This document shows, piece by piece, positions 42,168 through 50,557 of a stretch of DNA of 64,000 bases. The translations under genes were made by a program, and so were the position numbers. The DNA comes from Curtobacterium sp. 9128 (GTDB lineage: Bacteria; Actinomycetota; Actinomycetes; Actinomycetales; Microbacteriaceae). The stretch lies in contig NZ_VEAF01000001.1 of the NCBI RefSeq assembly GCF_007673775.1, positions 624,263 through 688,262 on the forward strand, in the 5' to 3' direction. Position 1 is the first letter of the stretch. Each line of letters starts with the position of its first letter. The notes beneath the pieces are model-generated. The model saw nothing but the letters and a program-made list of their open reading frames with translations. It had not been told where the DNA came from and made no database searches.

Positions 42168-45100
42168 TCAGGCGGGATCGACGAGCTCGATGAACCGGGA
42201 CAGCAGGGACAGCCCGGGGATCGAGGGCGGCAGGGCCGTCGTGAGCGCCGGCGAGTACACGAGGTACGCCGCCCACTTGGCGCGGGAGAGCGCCACGTTC
42301 AGCCGGTTCGGCATCAGCAGGAAGTCGAGCCCCCGCGGGATGTCGGCAGCGCTCGACGCCGCGAGCGAGGTGATCGACACGACGGCCTCGCGCCCCTGGA
42401 ACATGTCGACTGTGCCGACCTGGGTCCCGCGGAGCCCGGCGCGGTCCAGGGCGTCCCGGATGAGCGCCCCCTGCGCGTTGTAGGGCGCGACGACGATGAC
42501 GTCCTCGTCGGTGAGCGTCCGTGTGTCGTCGCCGTCGACCCACCGTCGCCCGACCAGGTCCCGCGCGAGCTCCACCACCCGCACGGCTTCCTCGGGCGAG
42601 GACGTCGTGTTGCCGCTGTGGACGACCGGCACCGGGTGGACCCCGGCGTCCAGCCCGTCGAGGTGTCGCCCGCTGACGATCGAGGTCAGCTGCCCGTCGT
42701 ACGACAACCCGGAGACCGACGCGGTGAGGGCGGGCTCCATCCGCCGGGTGTGCGCGAGGAAGTACCCGTACTCGGGCGGCAGCACGTGCTCGCCGTCCGC
42801 CAGCCAGCCGAGCGCGGACTGGTCGACCGGCTCCGGGTGCGACCCCTGCGACACCTGCGGGAGCTGCTGCGGGTCCCCGAGGAGCAGCAGCCGGGTCGCG
42901 GCGATCGAGGACGCGATCGTCGGCGCGAGCGAGAACTGCCCGGCCTCGTCGACGACGAGCAGGTCGAGGGAGCGCCGCGGGATCGTGCCCTCGTTCGCGA
43001 ACGTCCACGCGGTGCCGCCGACGACTCCCCCGGTGCCGGTGTCCGCGCAGGACGCCAGGAACGCGGACACCGCGGCGTTGTTCTTCACCGGGGTCCAGTC
43101 GGCGGCCTCGAGGTCGTCCTCGTCCGCCCCGGACTTCGGCACCTTCACCACGCGGTCTGCAGGCACCCCGGCCCGGACCACCGACGACAGGAAGTTCTCG
43201 CTCGTCGCGTGGGACTGTCCGACGACGCCGACGCGCCACCCGTGCTCGCGGACGAGGCGGGCGACGACGTTCGACCCGACGTAGGTCTTGCCCGTGCCGG
43301 GAGGGCCCTGGATCGCCAGGTACGACCGATCGAGTCCGAGCAGCGTCGTCACGACGGCGGACACCGTGTCGTCACCGGCGACGGGCGCGATCGTGCCGCG
43401 GGGCGGGACGCGGCGGAGCAGGTCGAGTGCCGGGTCGGGCAGCATGTCCGGCAGGGCGTCGAGGACCTCCTGTCCCCACTCGGCGATCGCCTCGGGCTGC
43501 GGCTTCGCCCTCGGCGGTGCTGCCGGGGCGAGCGCGACGGGGAACTCGTGGTGCGGTTCGCCGCCGCCGACGGGGAGGCTCTCCTTGACCAGGACCTCGA
43601 ACAGGTCACCGTTCTGTCCGGCGTCCAGCAGGACGGCGCGGGCCGACGCGCCCTTCGACCCCGGCGCGGGGGCGGCGACCGATGGCGGGAGCGGGTCGTC
43701 GTAGACGAGGTGGGGTGAGCCTCCAGGCCGGAGCCGCGAGCCGGGCGCGAGCGTCCCCGACAACCGGATCTCCCGCGACTGCGACCGGGCCCGCGGCAGC
43801 GTGTCCCAGTCACGCTCGACCGAAGCGCGCTCGACGACGAGGACGTCTCGCGTGTCCGCCCAGTCGTCGACCGGGTTGCGGAGACGGTCGAAGTGGTCCT
43901 GCCAGAACGTCTTCGCCTCGCGCCGGTGGTAGTCGATCGCCGCGGCGGCGAGCGCCAGTGCCGTCTCGTCCGGAGTGCGGTCGAGTGCCTCGACACCGTC
44001 GAGGTGCGCCGTCAGCGCGGTGTACACGGGGTTGGGCTCACGCTCGACCGGGATCGGCGGCAGGTCGAGCTCGGTCGGCGTCTCGGTCACGGGCGGCCGG
44101 AGGGACAGGAGCCAGTCACGCAGGCGCAGGGTCGAGCGGCAGTCGTAGGCGTTGTAGTCGGCGACCTGGTCGAGCATCCGCTGCCCTGCGGCTGGGTCGC
44201 CGCTGCGGAGCTCCTCGATCGCGTCGACGTAGGCGGTGATGCTGTCCGCCGCGTTCGTGACGTCGCTCTCGCGCAGGTCCGAGCCCATGTAGAGCGGCTC
44301 GAGCTTCTTGATCGAGTAGCTGTGGCTGCCGACGACGAGGGCCTTGCGGACGATCGGGTACAGGTCGACGAGGACGCCGGCGCGGAGCAGGTCGTCGACC
44401 GCCTCTTCGCCGACCCCGTGGCGAGCCGCGAGCGACAGCAGGTGCGTCCGTTCGTAGGCGGCGTAGTGGTACACGTGCATGCCCGGGTGCTGCTGCCGAC
44501 GCTCCTCGATGAACGCGAGGAAGTCGAGCAGCGCCTGCCGTTCGTCGCGGATCGTGTGCGCCCAGAAAGCGGTGAAGTCGGCACGGTCGTCGACCAGGCC
44601 GAACAGGTAGTCGAGGCCCCAGTGCACGCCGTCCTCGGTGTGGAGCGGATCGCCCTCGAAGTCGAAGAACACGTCGCCGGCATCCGGCGACGGGATCGCC
44701 TCGAGGGCGGTCGGGTCGGCGAGTTCGAAGACCGGCTCACTGCGGTACTCCGATTCGACCTGGAGGCTCGCCTGACGTACCAGCCGATCCAGCGTCGACC
44801 GCGACATGCCGGGCACGGCCGCGGTGCGGCCCGCCAGGTCGTCGATCGTGAGCACCCCCTGCCGGTTCAGCTTCGTCCGCTGGTCGAGGCGCATACCGGC
44901 GACGAGCACCAGGTCGCGGTGCTGCTGCACCTGGGTCCGGCAGACCGCGCACCGCCCGCAGCTGGACCACCGCGGGTCACCCCAGCGGAGCGGTTCGTCG
45001 TCCGCCAGGCGCTCCGCGATGACGCGGTGCAACTCGGCCCGCTGCGTGCGGTACACCGGCGTGATGTCGGCGAGGTCGTGCGTGGTCGTCGTCCGGTCGC

Positions 45101-45620
45101 CGAGCACCAGGTGCACCTGCTCGCCCGTCGGGATGTCGTGCGCGCGCATCTGCTCGGCGTAGGCGGCGAGCTGCAGGAGGGCGCTGATCTTGGCGTGGCG
45201 GGCGAGCTTGGTGTCGTAGACCTCGTACTCGCCGCGCTCGTTCCGGATGATGAAGTCGGCGAAGCCGATGAAACCGTCCTCGTGCTCCGTCGCGGGGGCG
45301 TGGAACGTCGGTTGGAAGAGGACGTCGGCCCCGTCGTGCATCGCCCGTCGCGCGGCCTCGGCTGCCTCGGCGTACTGCGGCGGTGCCGGGCGGTCGAACT
45401 CCACGACGTCGTGGGTGCGCTTGAGGATCTCCAGGTAGTCGGCCTCGTGCTGGTCACCGAGTCGCGCCGTGCGGTCGAGCATGTCGTCGTGCTCGTCCGG
45501 CAGGGGTTCGGCGCGGCCGAGCTTGGTGTCGAGTCTGCGCAGGAACGCCCACTCGCACGACGCCCACGTGGTGAGGTCGCTCGGGCTGAGGAGCGCGCGG
45601 CCCTCGGGGGTGATCTGCAT
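42168..45620 (-). CDS. TM0106-type RecB-like nuclease fused to a DNA2-family helicase
   Basis: A 1150-residue protein. The N-terminal part (about residues 1-480) resembles TM0106/TIGR03491 RecB-family nucleases: ITPEGRALLSPSDLTTWASC, the EVYDTKLARH nuclease element, a CGRCAVC cysteine motif, and DVFFDFEGDP with its RNase-H-like domain. The C-terminal part is an SF1 helicase with IQGPPGTGKTYVGSN (Walker A), LLVVDEAGQFSL, LGDPQQLPQVS and TVDMFQGREAVVSI. It probably unwinds and trims DNA in repair or defence. It also carries GAGCCTCCAGGCCGG (43717-43731) in its coding region. ATG 45620. Confidence 0.9.
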   Translation of the reverse strand: MQITPEGRALLSPSDLTTWASCEWAFLRRLDTKLGRAEPLPDEHDDMLDRTARLGDQHEADYLEILKRTHDVVEFDRPAPPQYAEAAEAARRAMHDGADVLFQPTFHAPATEHEDGFIGFADFIIRNERGEYEVYDTKLARHAKISALLQLAAYAEQMRAHDIPTGEQVHLVLGDRTTTTHDLADITPVYRTQRAELHRVIAERLADDEPLRWGDPRWSSCGRCAVCRTQVQQHRDLVLVAGMRLDQRTKLNRQGVLTIDDLAGRTAAVPGMSRSTLDRLVRQASLQVESEYRSEPVFELADPTALEAIPSPDAGDVFFDFEGDPLHTEDGVHWGLDYLFGLVDDRADFTAFWAHTIRDERQALLDFLAFIEERRQQHPGMHVYHYAAYERTHLLSLAARHGVGEEAVDDLLRAGVLVDLYPIVRKALVVGSHSYSIKKLEPLYMGSDLRESDVTNAADSITAYVDAIEELRSGDPAAGQRMLDQVADYNAYDCRSTLRLRDWLLSLRPPVTETPTELDLPPIPVEREPNPVYTALTAHLDGVEALDRTPDETALALAAAAIDYHRREAKTFWQDHFDRLRNPVDDWADTRDVLVVERASVERDWDTLPRARSQSREIRLSGTLAPGSRLRPGGSPHLVYDDPLPPSVAAPAPGSKGASARAVLLDAGQNGDLFEVLVKESLPVGGGEPHHEFPVALAPAAPPRAKPQPEAIAEWGQEVLDALPDMLPDPALDLLRRVPPRGTIAPVAGDDTVSAVVTTLLGLDRSYLAIQGPPGTGKTYVGSNVVARLVREHGWRVGVVGQSHATSENFLSSVVRAGVPADRVVKVPKSGADEDDLEAADWTPVKNNAAVSAFLASCADTGTGGVVGGTAWTFANEGTIPRRSLDLLVVDEAGQFSLAPTIASSIAATRLLLLGDPQQLPQVSQGSHPEPVDQSALGWLADGEHVLPPEYGYFLAHTRRMEPALTASVSGLSYDGQLTSIVSGRHLDGLDAGVHPVPVVHSGNTTSSPEEAVRVVELARDLVGRRWVDGDDTRTLTDEDVIVVAPYNAQGALIRDALDRAGLRGTQVGTVDMFQGREAVVSITSLAASSAADIPRGLDFLLMPNRLNVALSRAKWAAYLVYSPALTTALPPSIPGLSLLSRFIELVDPA

Positions 45621-45703
45621 GGGAACCACCGTACGGGTGGCGGCCGACACCGGAACGGAGGCTGATATGCTGCCGGACGTCCACTTCGGGGGAAGGCGAT
45701 TCC

Positions 45704-45805
45704 GTGGCACAACTGGTGTTCGACAAGGGGGCCGTCGGTCACGTCGCGGACAAGGTCAGCAAGAGCGGGGCTCGAGCAACAACCAGAAACTTCTCGACCC
45801 GATGA
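45704..45805 (+). CDS. 33-residue peptide ORF, likely a remnant N terminus
   Basis: GTG 45704 with a strong ribosome binding site (CGGGGGAAGG, 8 bases upstream) opens a 33-codon frame: MAQLVFDKGAVGHVADKVSK, then SGARATTRNFSTR. The TGA overlaps the start of the next gene (ATGA). The sequence looks like the opening of a larger helical secreted-type protein. I infer that a larger gene was internally deleted so that this start is now joined to the coupling junction of the downstream lipoprotein gene. Confidence 0.35.
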   Translation: MAQLVFDKGAVGHVADKVSKSGARATTRNFSTR

Positions 45806-46296
45806 CTTCCTTCATCTGCCGGACAGGGGCCACCGCGCTCATCCTGACGATCGCACTGACCGTCAACGCATGCTCCTCGACGAAGGGAACGCCAGCCGTG
45901 GACGCCAAGCAGGCTTCTGACCAGATGCAGTCGCTGGTTCGCGACACGATGAAGGCCGCCGGCGGCGAGTGGAAGAGCACGAGCAACGGTCCAGCAGCAG
46001 ACCCGTGCACGATGCCAGATGGCAATGAGGGCGTCTGGTTCTCATGGAATCAAATAGCTGATGGCACGAGCAACCCGGCTGCTGTGACGGAGCGCGTCGA
46101 CCGCACGTGGCGAGACCAAGGCCTCGCCACGCAGGATCACAAGTACAAGCGGGCCGACGGGGAGACCTTGCACAGAGTCGGTTCCGCGGAGCGCGAAGTC
46201 GATTCGATCCAGTTCAACGCGACTACGGACCAGATGTCCATCAATGTCCAGTCGCTCTGCGGAGCCGGCAATGTCGACGAATTCCCGGTGCCCTGA
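45802..46296 (+). CDS. Small lipoprotein, paralogue of the 46944 gene
   Basis: 164 residues with a lipoprotein signal (hydrophobic stretch, lipobox VNAC), then an exported domain beginning ASDQMQSLVRDTMKAAGGEW and ending in SLCGAGNVDEF. It is clearly similar to the lipoprotein at 46944 along its whole length, with conserved GGxW, NGPxxDxC, RVDRxWRxxGL, RADGxxLHRVGS and two conserved Cys. G+C is visibly lower than in the second copy. Start ATG overlaps the upstream stop. Such lipoproteins often accompany secreted hydrolase or toxin genes, but function is unknown. Confidence 0.7.
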   Translation: MTSFICRTGATALILTIALTVNACSSTKGTPAVDAKQASDQMQSLVRDTMKAAGGEWKSTSNGPAADPCTMPDGNEGVWFSWNQIADGTSNPAAVTERVDRTWRDQGLATQDHKYKRADGETLHRVGSAEREVDSIQFNATTDQMSINVQSLCGAGNVDEFPVP

Positions 46297-46947
46297 TGGA
46301 GCTACCCGCTTCGTCGCTGCGCAATCGCATGAGAATTCGACGAAGGCTTCGGCAACGCCGTCTCACGCCCACAAGGCGACCACGGCGTTGAGAACCGTGT
46401 GGCGGCCGGATGCGCAGGGATCGAGCGCGACATCCCCACCGCTGCGGACATCCACGCCGGCCATGGGTACGTCGCGCAGGCACCACGCACAGTCGACGAC
46501 GACGGCCCGTTCGGCACAAAGGGCGACGGATGGTCGTGGATGGGCGAGATGGGCAGCATGACTCGTCACAATCCTGCGAGCTCGTCCTTCGGTGGCACCT
46601 ACCTCCCCACCGCGGGCGTGCCGCGGGACGCAGACATGCACGGTGTCACGAAGTCCGGCTCGCTCCCCGACTCGTCGAGGGCCATCCCGCCGCATGCCCG
46701 AGCTTCCTCGGAGCAGTCACGAGGCGATCGCGGAGAAGATCCGTGCGTTGCAGTACTCGGCCGTCCCGGAGCCGACCGCGCCGAAGCGGTACTCCAGGAG
46801 AACGGCTACTCCACGCATCGGACAAGGAGCACGTTGAACGACGACCGGCCCCGCTCCTTCGTCGGTGCGAACTGGCCCGGGAAGTGGGCGATCGGCCTGC
46901 AGCTCTCGTCAGACTCCGCCGGAGGCAATGCCGGGGACTCCGAATGA
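46297..46947 (+). pseudogene. Decayed alpha/beta-hydrolase-like gene between two lipoproteins
   Basis: No single frame covers this stretch, but pieces in two frames look like one protein. SHAHKATTALRTV (frame 2, near 46361) is followed in frame 1 by GCAGIERDIPTAADIHAGHG and the segment SSSFGGTYLPTAGVPRDADM, patterns like those of actinobacterial DUF1023-type alpha/beta hydrolases. The frame-1 part ends with TGA overlapping the next lipoprotein start (ATGA). The nucleophile motif is degraded. Family assignment is tentative; loss of an intact frame is clear. Confidence 0.45.
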
Positions 46948-47432
46948 GGGCTCGCGCAGCCGCACTCGTCCTGATGGCCTGCCTTGCTGTGTCCGGGTGC
47001 GCACGGATGGCTGAGCCGCCGGACTCCCTGACGGCGGAGCGGGCTTCCGACCAGATGCAGGCGCTGGTCCGCGTCACGATGGTGACGGCGGGCGGGAACT
47101 GGACAAGCGAGAGCAACGGGCCCTCACCCGACCGCTGCACGACAGCGGCCGGCACTGACGGCGTCGTGTTCTCGTGGGACCAGACCTCCGACGGAGTCGA
47201 CGATCCGGGCCCTGCCGTGGATCGCGTGGACCGAGCATGGCGAGAAGAAGGGCTCTCGACGAACACCCAGAGCGTCAAGCGCGCGGACGGCAAGATCCTG
47301 CACCGGGTCGGCTCGACCGACGATGACGTGGACTCGATCCTCTTCGCCGCCACGACGAGCCGTATGACGATCCAGGTGCAGTCGCTCTGCGGAGCGGGCG
47401 ACGTGGACGACTTCATCGACGGCGGCGATTGA
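46944..47432 (+). CDS. Small lipoprotein, paralogue of the 45802 gene
   Basis: 162 residues: lipoprotein signal MRARAAALVLMACLAVSGCA with lipobox VSGC, then a domain similar to the upstream lipoprotein (ASDQMQALVRVTMVTAGGNW, RVDRAWREEGL, HRVGSTDDDVDSILF, SLCGAGDVDDF). The ATG overlaps the end of the decayed hydrolase-like frame, the same ATGA junction as at 45802. GC3 is typical of the genome, unlike the first copy. Function unknown; probably an accessory of the lost hydrolase. Confidence 0.75.
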   Translation: MRARAAALVLMACLAVSGCARMAEPPDSLTAERASDQMQALVRVTMVTAGGNWTSESNGPSPDRCTTAAGTDGVVFSWDQTSDGVDDPGPAVDRVDRAWREEGLSTNTQSVKRADGKILHRVGSTDDDVDSILFAATTSRMTIQVQSLCGAGDVDDFIDGGD

Positions 47433-47441
47433 TCCCGCCGC

Positions 47442-47984
47442 TCACTTGTCCCACGCCGCCGTCGGCGGGAGTCCTCGCCGTGCACGTTCGGCGTTGAGCA
47501 GCTCCTCGACGAGCGCTCGTTTGCCCGTCGTGTACCCACGCCCGTCGTCGACGTCGGCGAGCGCCCGCTTCAGCTCCCCGTACCGCTGACGCGCCTCGGG
47601 ATCGGCGAGCAGGGTGTCCCGGAAGAGCCGCTGGTTGCAGGTCTCCCAGACGTCGTCCGCGAACACGTGGAGGATGTGCGTCCGCCGCTCCCCCGACGAT
47701 CGCACGTACACGCCGTGGTTCTTCGGACCTCGCCGATGCTGCTCGTACCCGAGCGGCGTGACGAGCGCGGCGAGCCCGAACGGGTCGACGCCGACAGCGG
47801 CACGAGCGGCGAGGTCGATGATCGGCTTCGCGGCGAGCCCGGGGACCGCTGTGCTCCCGATGTGTTCGATCGCGATGACGTCGGGGCCGAGTGCCCGCGC
47901 GAGCCGGTCGGCTTCGGCGCGGAAGAGCGCTGCCCACTCCGCGTGGTGTTCCACGAGCTCGACCATCTCGGGCAGCGTACCCAT
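47442..47984 (-). CDS. GrpB-family (nucleotidyltransferase-fold) protein
   Basis: A 180-residue GrpB/UPF0157 protein. The family segments are present: HHAEWAALFRAEADRLARAL, IEHIGSTAVPGLAAKPIIDL and NHGVYVRSSGERRTHILHVF. The fold is related to minimal nucleotidyltransferases; the reaction is generally not known. ATG 47984 (MGTLPEMVELVE) or 47966 (MVELVE) could be the start. Convergent with the lipoprotein gene. Confidence 0.85.
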   Translation of the reverse strand: MGTLPEMVELVEHHAEWAALFRAEADRLARALGPDVIAIEHIGSTAVPGLAAKPIIDLAARAAVGVDPFGLAALVTPLGYEQHRRGPKNHGVYVRSSGERRTHILHVFADDVWETCNQRLFRDTLLADPEARQRYGELKRALADVDDGRGYTTGKRALVEELLNAERARRGLPPTAAWDK

Positions 47985-48018
47985 CTCGATGCCGTGCGCG
48001 ACGTCGTCGAGCCGAGCC

Positions 48019-48033
48019 GAGCCTCCAGTCCGG
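48019..48033 (+). repeat. Exact copy of the recurring 15-base motif
   Basis: GAGCCTCCAGTCCGG in the divergent region between the GrpB gene and the 48091 membrane-protein gene, 35 bases from the former's start. Confidence 0.55.
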
Positions 48034-48090
48034 CCGCACGCAGAACGCACCCGCGACGGCTTCGGTACCGTGGTGTGGCAAGGGGGAACG

Positions 48091-48609
48091 ATGAGCGACA
48101 GCATCAACACGTGGGGCGGCACCGTGTCGAAGGGGGCCGCGAAGCCGCTCTTCGTCGTCCGACGATCGTGGCTCGCGTCGACGTTCCTGGTCATGGTCGG
48201 TGGCGGGGCCCTGGTGATCGGGATCCTCGGCGCCGTCGTGCAGTCGAGCTTCGCGCCGGACCTCGGGGGCGGCATCCCTGCGATGCTGATCGGCGGCGGC
48301 ATCGTGCTCCTGCCGTTCGGCCTGGTCTTCGGCCGCTCGCGGATCAGGGTGTACGACGAGCGCTACGACGTCCGACGGGCACTCGGTCGCACGCGACGCC
48401 GGGACGTCAACGACGTGCACCGGCTCCGCTTCGCGACACAGTCGAACGGCAGCGTCACCTTCGTCATGCTGACCGGCTGGAACGCGGAGTCGAAGAAGCA
48501 ATTCACGGTCCTCACGAGCAACCGCGGCTACGCGGAGTTCGAGGACTGGCTGGCGCGACACCGTCCGGAGCAGTGGGCGGAGTGCGAGCGCCTCGGCATC
48601 CCCGACTAG
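48091..48609 (+). CDS. Two-span membrane protein
   Basis: 172 residues with two hydrophobic segments (LASTFLVMVGGGALVIGILG and MLIGGGIVLLPFGLVFGRSR) followed by a soluble part that looks like a bacterial PH-type domain (RIRVYDERYDVRRALGRTRR, FVMLTGWNAESKKQFTVLTS). ATG 48091 follows AAGGGGGAA. Divergent from GrpB. No function assigned. Confidence 0.68.
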   Translation: MSDSINTWGGTVSKGAAKPLFVVRRSWLASTFLVMVGGGALVIGILGAVVQSSFAPDLGGGIPAMLIGGGIVLLPFGLVFGRSRIRVYDERYDVRRALGRTRRRDVNDVHRLRFATQSNGSVTFVMLTGWNAESKKQFTVLTSNRGYAEFEDWLARHRPEQWAECERLGIPD

Positions 48610-48641
48610 CTCCGTGGGAGGCCCGGATCGCCTCCGCAGGG

Positions 48642-49439
48642 TCACCCGCCCATCGGGCGAGCCGGTTCGCCGATCAGGCAGGCGGTCCTGGTGACGAAGG
48701 TCCGGTCCTCGGGCCGGTACTCGACGGAGCCCCCGGATCGCGGCGCGAACACGAGCGACCGTTGACCATCGGTGACGGTGCCCTTGCCCGCCGCTGACTG
48801 CTTCGCCCACACGGACGAGACGTACGCCGCAGCGCGCGCTCGGTCCACGGACGACGACAGCACGAACGACTCGGCGTACTCCGTGCAGGCGATCCCCGCC
48901 GGACTGGTACCCGGGCGATCGCGGTCGGTATTCGTCGCCGACGCGTCGTCGTGCGGGACGACGACCTCGGTCCCGAGCCCGCGCGCGAGGGCGTCGACCC
49001 GGGACTGCAAGGCGACCTGGGCCCCGTCGGGGGTGAACTCGGCGCCGAGGTCCCCGTGGGCGAAGTACCCGAGACGGGCACGCTCGGCGAACACCGCGTC
49101 GTCCGTCGGCGCGAACCGGAACACCGTGATCGCCGCCGGGACGACGAGCGCACCCACCAGCGCCAGACACGCCACGTCGGCGACGAGCAGCACGACCGCG
49201 CTGCGAGACCGCCCACGCCGACGCAGCACCAGCACGGCGAGCACCAGCGACACGAACGCGGGCACGACACCGAGGACGAGTGCTGCGTCCTGGTGCCCCA
49301 GGTAGTCGCCGCTCCCGTGGCTGACCTTCCGGGTCGCGAGGACGACCCAGACCCAGAGCTGCAGGACGAGCGCGACGACGGTCCCGGCCCAGGCAGCGAC
49401 ACTCCAGCCGATCAGCGAGCGCGGGAGCTTCGACGGCAC
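48642..49439 (-). CDS. Membrane protein with C-terminal extracytoplasmic domain
   Basis: A 265-residue protein with three hydrophobic segments (about residues 8-33, 45-64 and 74-95) and a long C-terminal soluble domain with two Cys (GIACTEYAES, RTACLIGE). The start is taken at GTG 49439 because the upstream extension has no hydrophobic or conserved character; other GTGs lie further upstream, so the N terminus is uncertain. No family recognised. Confidence 0.55.
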   Translation of the reverse strand: MPSKLPRSLIGWSVAAWAGTVVALVLQLWVWVVLATRKVSHGSGDYLGHQDAALVLGVVPAFVSLVLAVLVLRRRGRSRSAVVLLVADVACLALVGALVVPAAITVFRFAPTDDAVFAERARLGYFAHGDLGAEFTPDGAQVALQSRVDALARGLGTEVVVPHDDASATNTDRDRPGTSPAGIACTEYAESFVLSSSVDRARAAAYVSSVWAKQSAAGKGTVTDGQRSLVFAPRSGGSVEYRPEDRTFVTRTACLIGEPARPMGG

Positions 49440-49488
49440 GACAGCAGCCTGGCACACACGGGCGCAGTGCCGGGTCCTCACCCGACCA

Positions 49489-49535
49489 GGCGCGGCGCCG
49501 GAGGCTCCCCCCATCGAAGCCTCCGACGCCGCGCC
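49489..49535 (-). terminator. Terminator hairpin after the ADP-ribosylglycohydrolase gene
   Basis: An 18-bp stem with one mismatch (49489-49506 with 49518-49535) starting four bases beyond the stop at 49539. Loop CCCCCCATCGA. Confidence 0.65.
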
Positions 49536-49538
49536 GGC

Positions 49539-50474
49539 TCAGACCGCTGCTGCCCGCAGTGCCTGCTCGGAGAGCGACACCAGGTCGTCGGCCCGGAGGC
49601 CCGGCCAGCCGTGCAGCAGCTCACGCCACTCCTCGGGCAGCGCGGACGCCCCGTACAGCGCGCCCGCGAGGCCGCCGGCGATCGCCGCCACGGTGTCGGT
49701 GTCGTTGCCCGACCGGACCGCGGCGACGAGGGCGGTCTCGAGCGAGTCCGTCCGCAGCACCGCGGCGTAGGCAGCCTGCAGTGCGGAGACGACCCACCCG
49801 TTCGTCGCCGTGAAGTCCACCGGCTGACCGGCCTCGGCGGCGGACAGTCGCTCCGCCCACATCTTCCGCCGCTCGGCCGGCAGCAGGTCGACCCCACGCC
49901 GGACGTCGAGCTCCCCGTGCAGGACCGCGTGTCGGATCGCCACGCACCACAGCACGCACGCGTCCCCCGCGTCGGCTTCGTGGTGGGTGAGGTCGCTGAC
50001 GGCCCGCGCGGCGTCCGCGAGTTCGCGCTCGTCGGCGTCCACGTACGCGAGGACCAGCGGCGCCGTCCGCATCAGCGATCCGTTGCCGGCGGAACGACCG
50101 CTCTGGTCGTGTTCCGTCCGGGCTGACGCCCGCGAGGCGGCGGCGGTCCGAGCCTCCAGTCCGGTGAGCACCCTGCTGGTCTGGATGCCGACGTCGGGGG
50201 CGGTACGCGCCCACTCGGCCCATGCCGCGACGAGTCCGTCGAGCGCTGCCTCGTCGGCAAACGATCCACCGCGCGCGGCGGTCCGCAGGATCGGTACGGC
50301 CATGCTCGTGTCGTCGGTCCACTCCCCCGGCCCCCAGTTGAACGTGCCGCCGCCCTTCATGCGGATGGGCATCGGCTCCGGGACCGGCGGCTGGAACTCG
50401 TAGCCAGCGCCGAGGGCGTCGCCCGCGGCGGATCCGAGGACTGCGCCGATGGCTCGGTCCGTGGTGTTCGTCAT
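49539..50474 (-). CDS. ADP-ribosylglycohydrolase (DraG family)
   Basis: A 311-residue all-helical hydrolase. The metal-binding residues appear in WTDDTSMAV and in the C-terminal GNDTDTVAAIAGGLAGALYG, both hallmarks of the ARH/DraG family, which removes ADP-ribose from proteins, nucleic acids or small molecules. ATG 50474 has GGAGGGG upstream. An operator-like palindrome at 50487-50506 overlaps its promoter region, and the divergent gene encodes an NrtR-like regulator predicted to sense ADP-ribose, the product of this enzyme. A motif copy (GAGCCTCCAGTCCGG, 50150-50164) lies within the gene. Confidence 0.9.
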   Translation of the reverse strand: MTNTTDRAIGAVLGSAAGDALGAGYEFQPPVPEPMPIRMKGGGTFNWGPGEWTDDTSMAVPILRTAARGGSFADEAALDGLVAAWAEWARTAPDVGIQTSRVLTGLEARTAAASRASARTEHDQSGRSAGNGSLMRTAPLVLAYVDADERELADAARAVSDLTHHEADAGDACVLWCVAIRHAVLHGELDVRRGVDLLPAERRKMWAERLSAAEAGQPVDFTATNGWVVSALQAAYAAVLRTDSLETALVAAVRSGNDTDTVAAIAGGLAGALYGASALPEEWRELLHGWPGLRADDLVSLSEQALRAAAV

Positions 50475-50486
50475 GGCCCCTCCAGT

Positions 50487-50506
50487 TTTACGCACGATTG
50501 CGTAAA
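50487..50506. promoter_or_regulatory. Operator 1 of the ADP-ribosylglycohydrolase/NrtR region
   Basis: TTTACGCA, four bases, TGCGTAAA: a perfect 8-bp dyad, 13 bases upstream of the hydrolase start. It is in a markedly A+T-rich spot for this genome. A related dyad lies 43 bp away (centre to centre, about four helical turns). Confidence 0.7.
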
Positions 50507-50529
50507 CCCAGTGTGCACGAGTCGACCGG

Positions 50530-50549
50530 TTTGCGCAAGTACGCGTAAA
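50530..50549. promoter_or_regulatory. Operator 2 of the ADP-ribosylglycohydrolase/NrtR region
   Basis: TTTGCGCA, four bases, CGCGTAAA: same architecture as operator 1 with two mismatches, ending eight bases before the regulator's start codon. It would allow autoregulation. Confidence 0.62.
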
Positions 50550-50557
50550 CTCGACGC

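Noticed and set aside
46399..46947. A 182-residue intact gene before the second lipoprotein
   Set aside because: Its first and last parts do not read as one coherent protein, and the family-like segments lie in two frames, so it is treated as a decayed gene.
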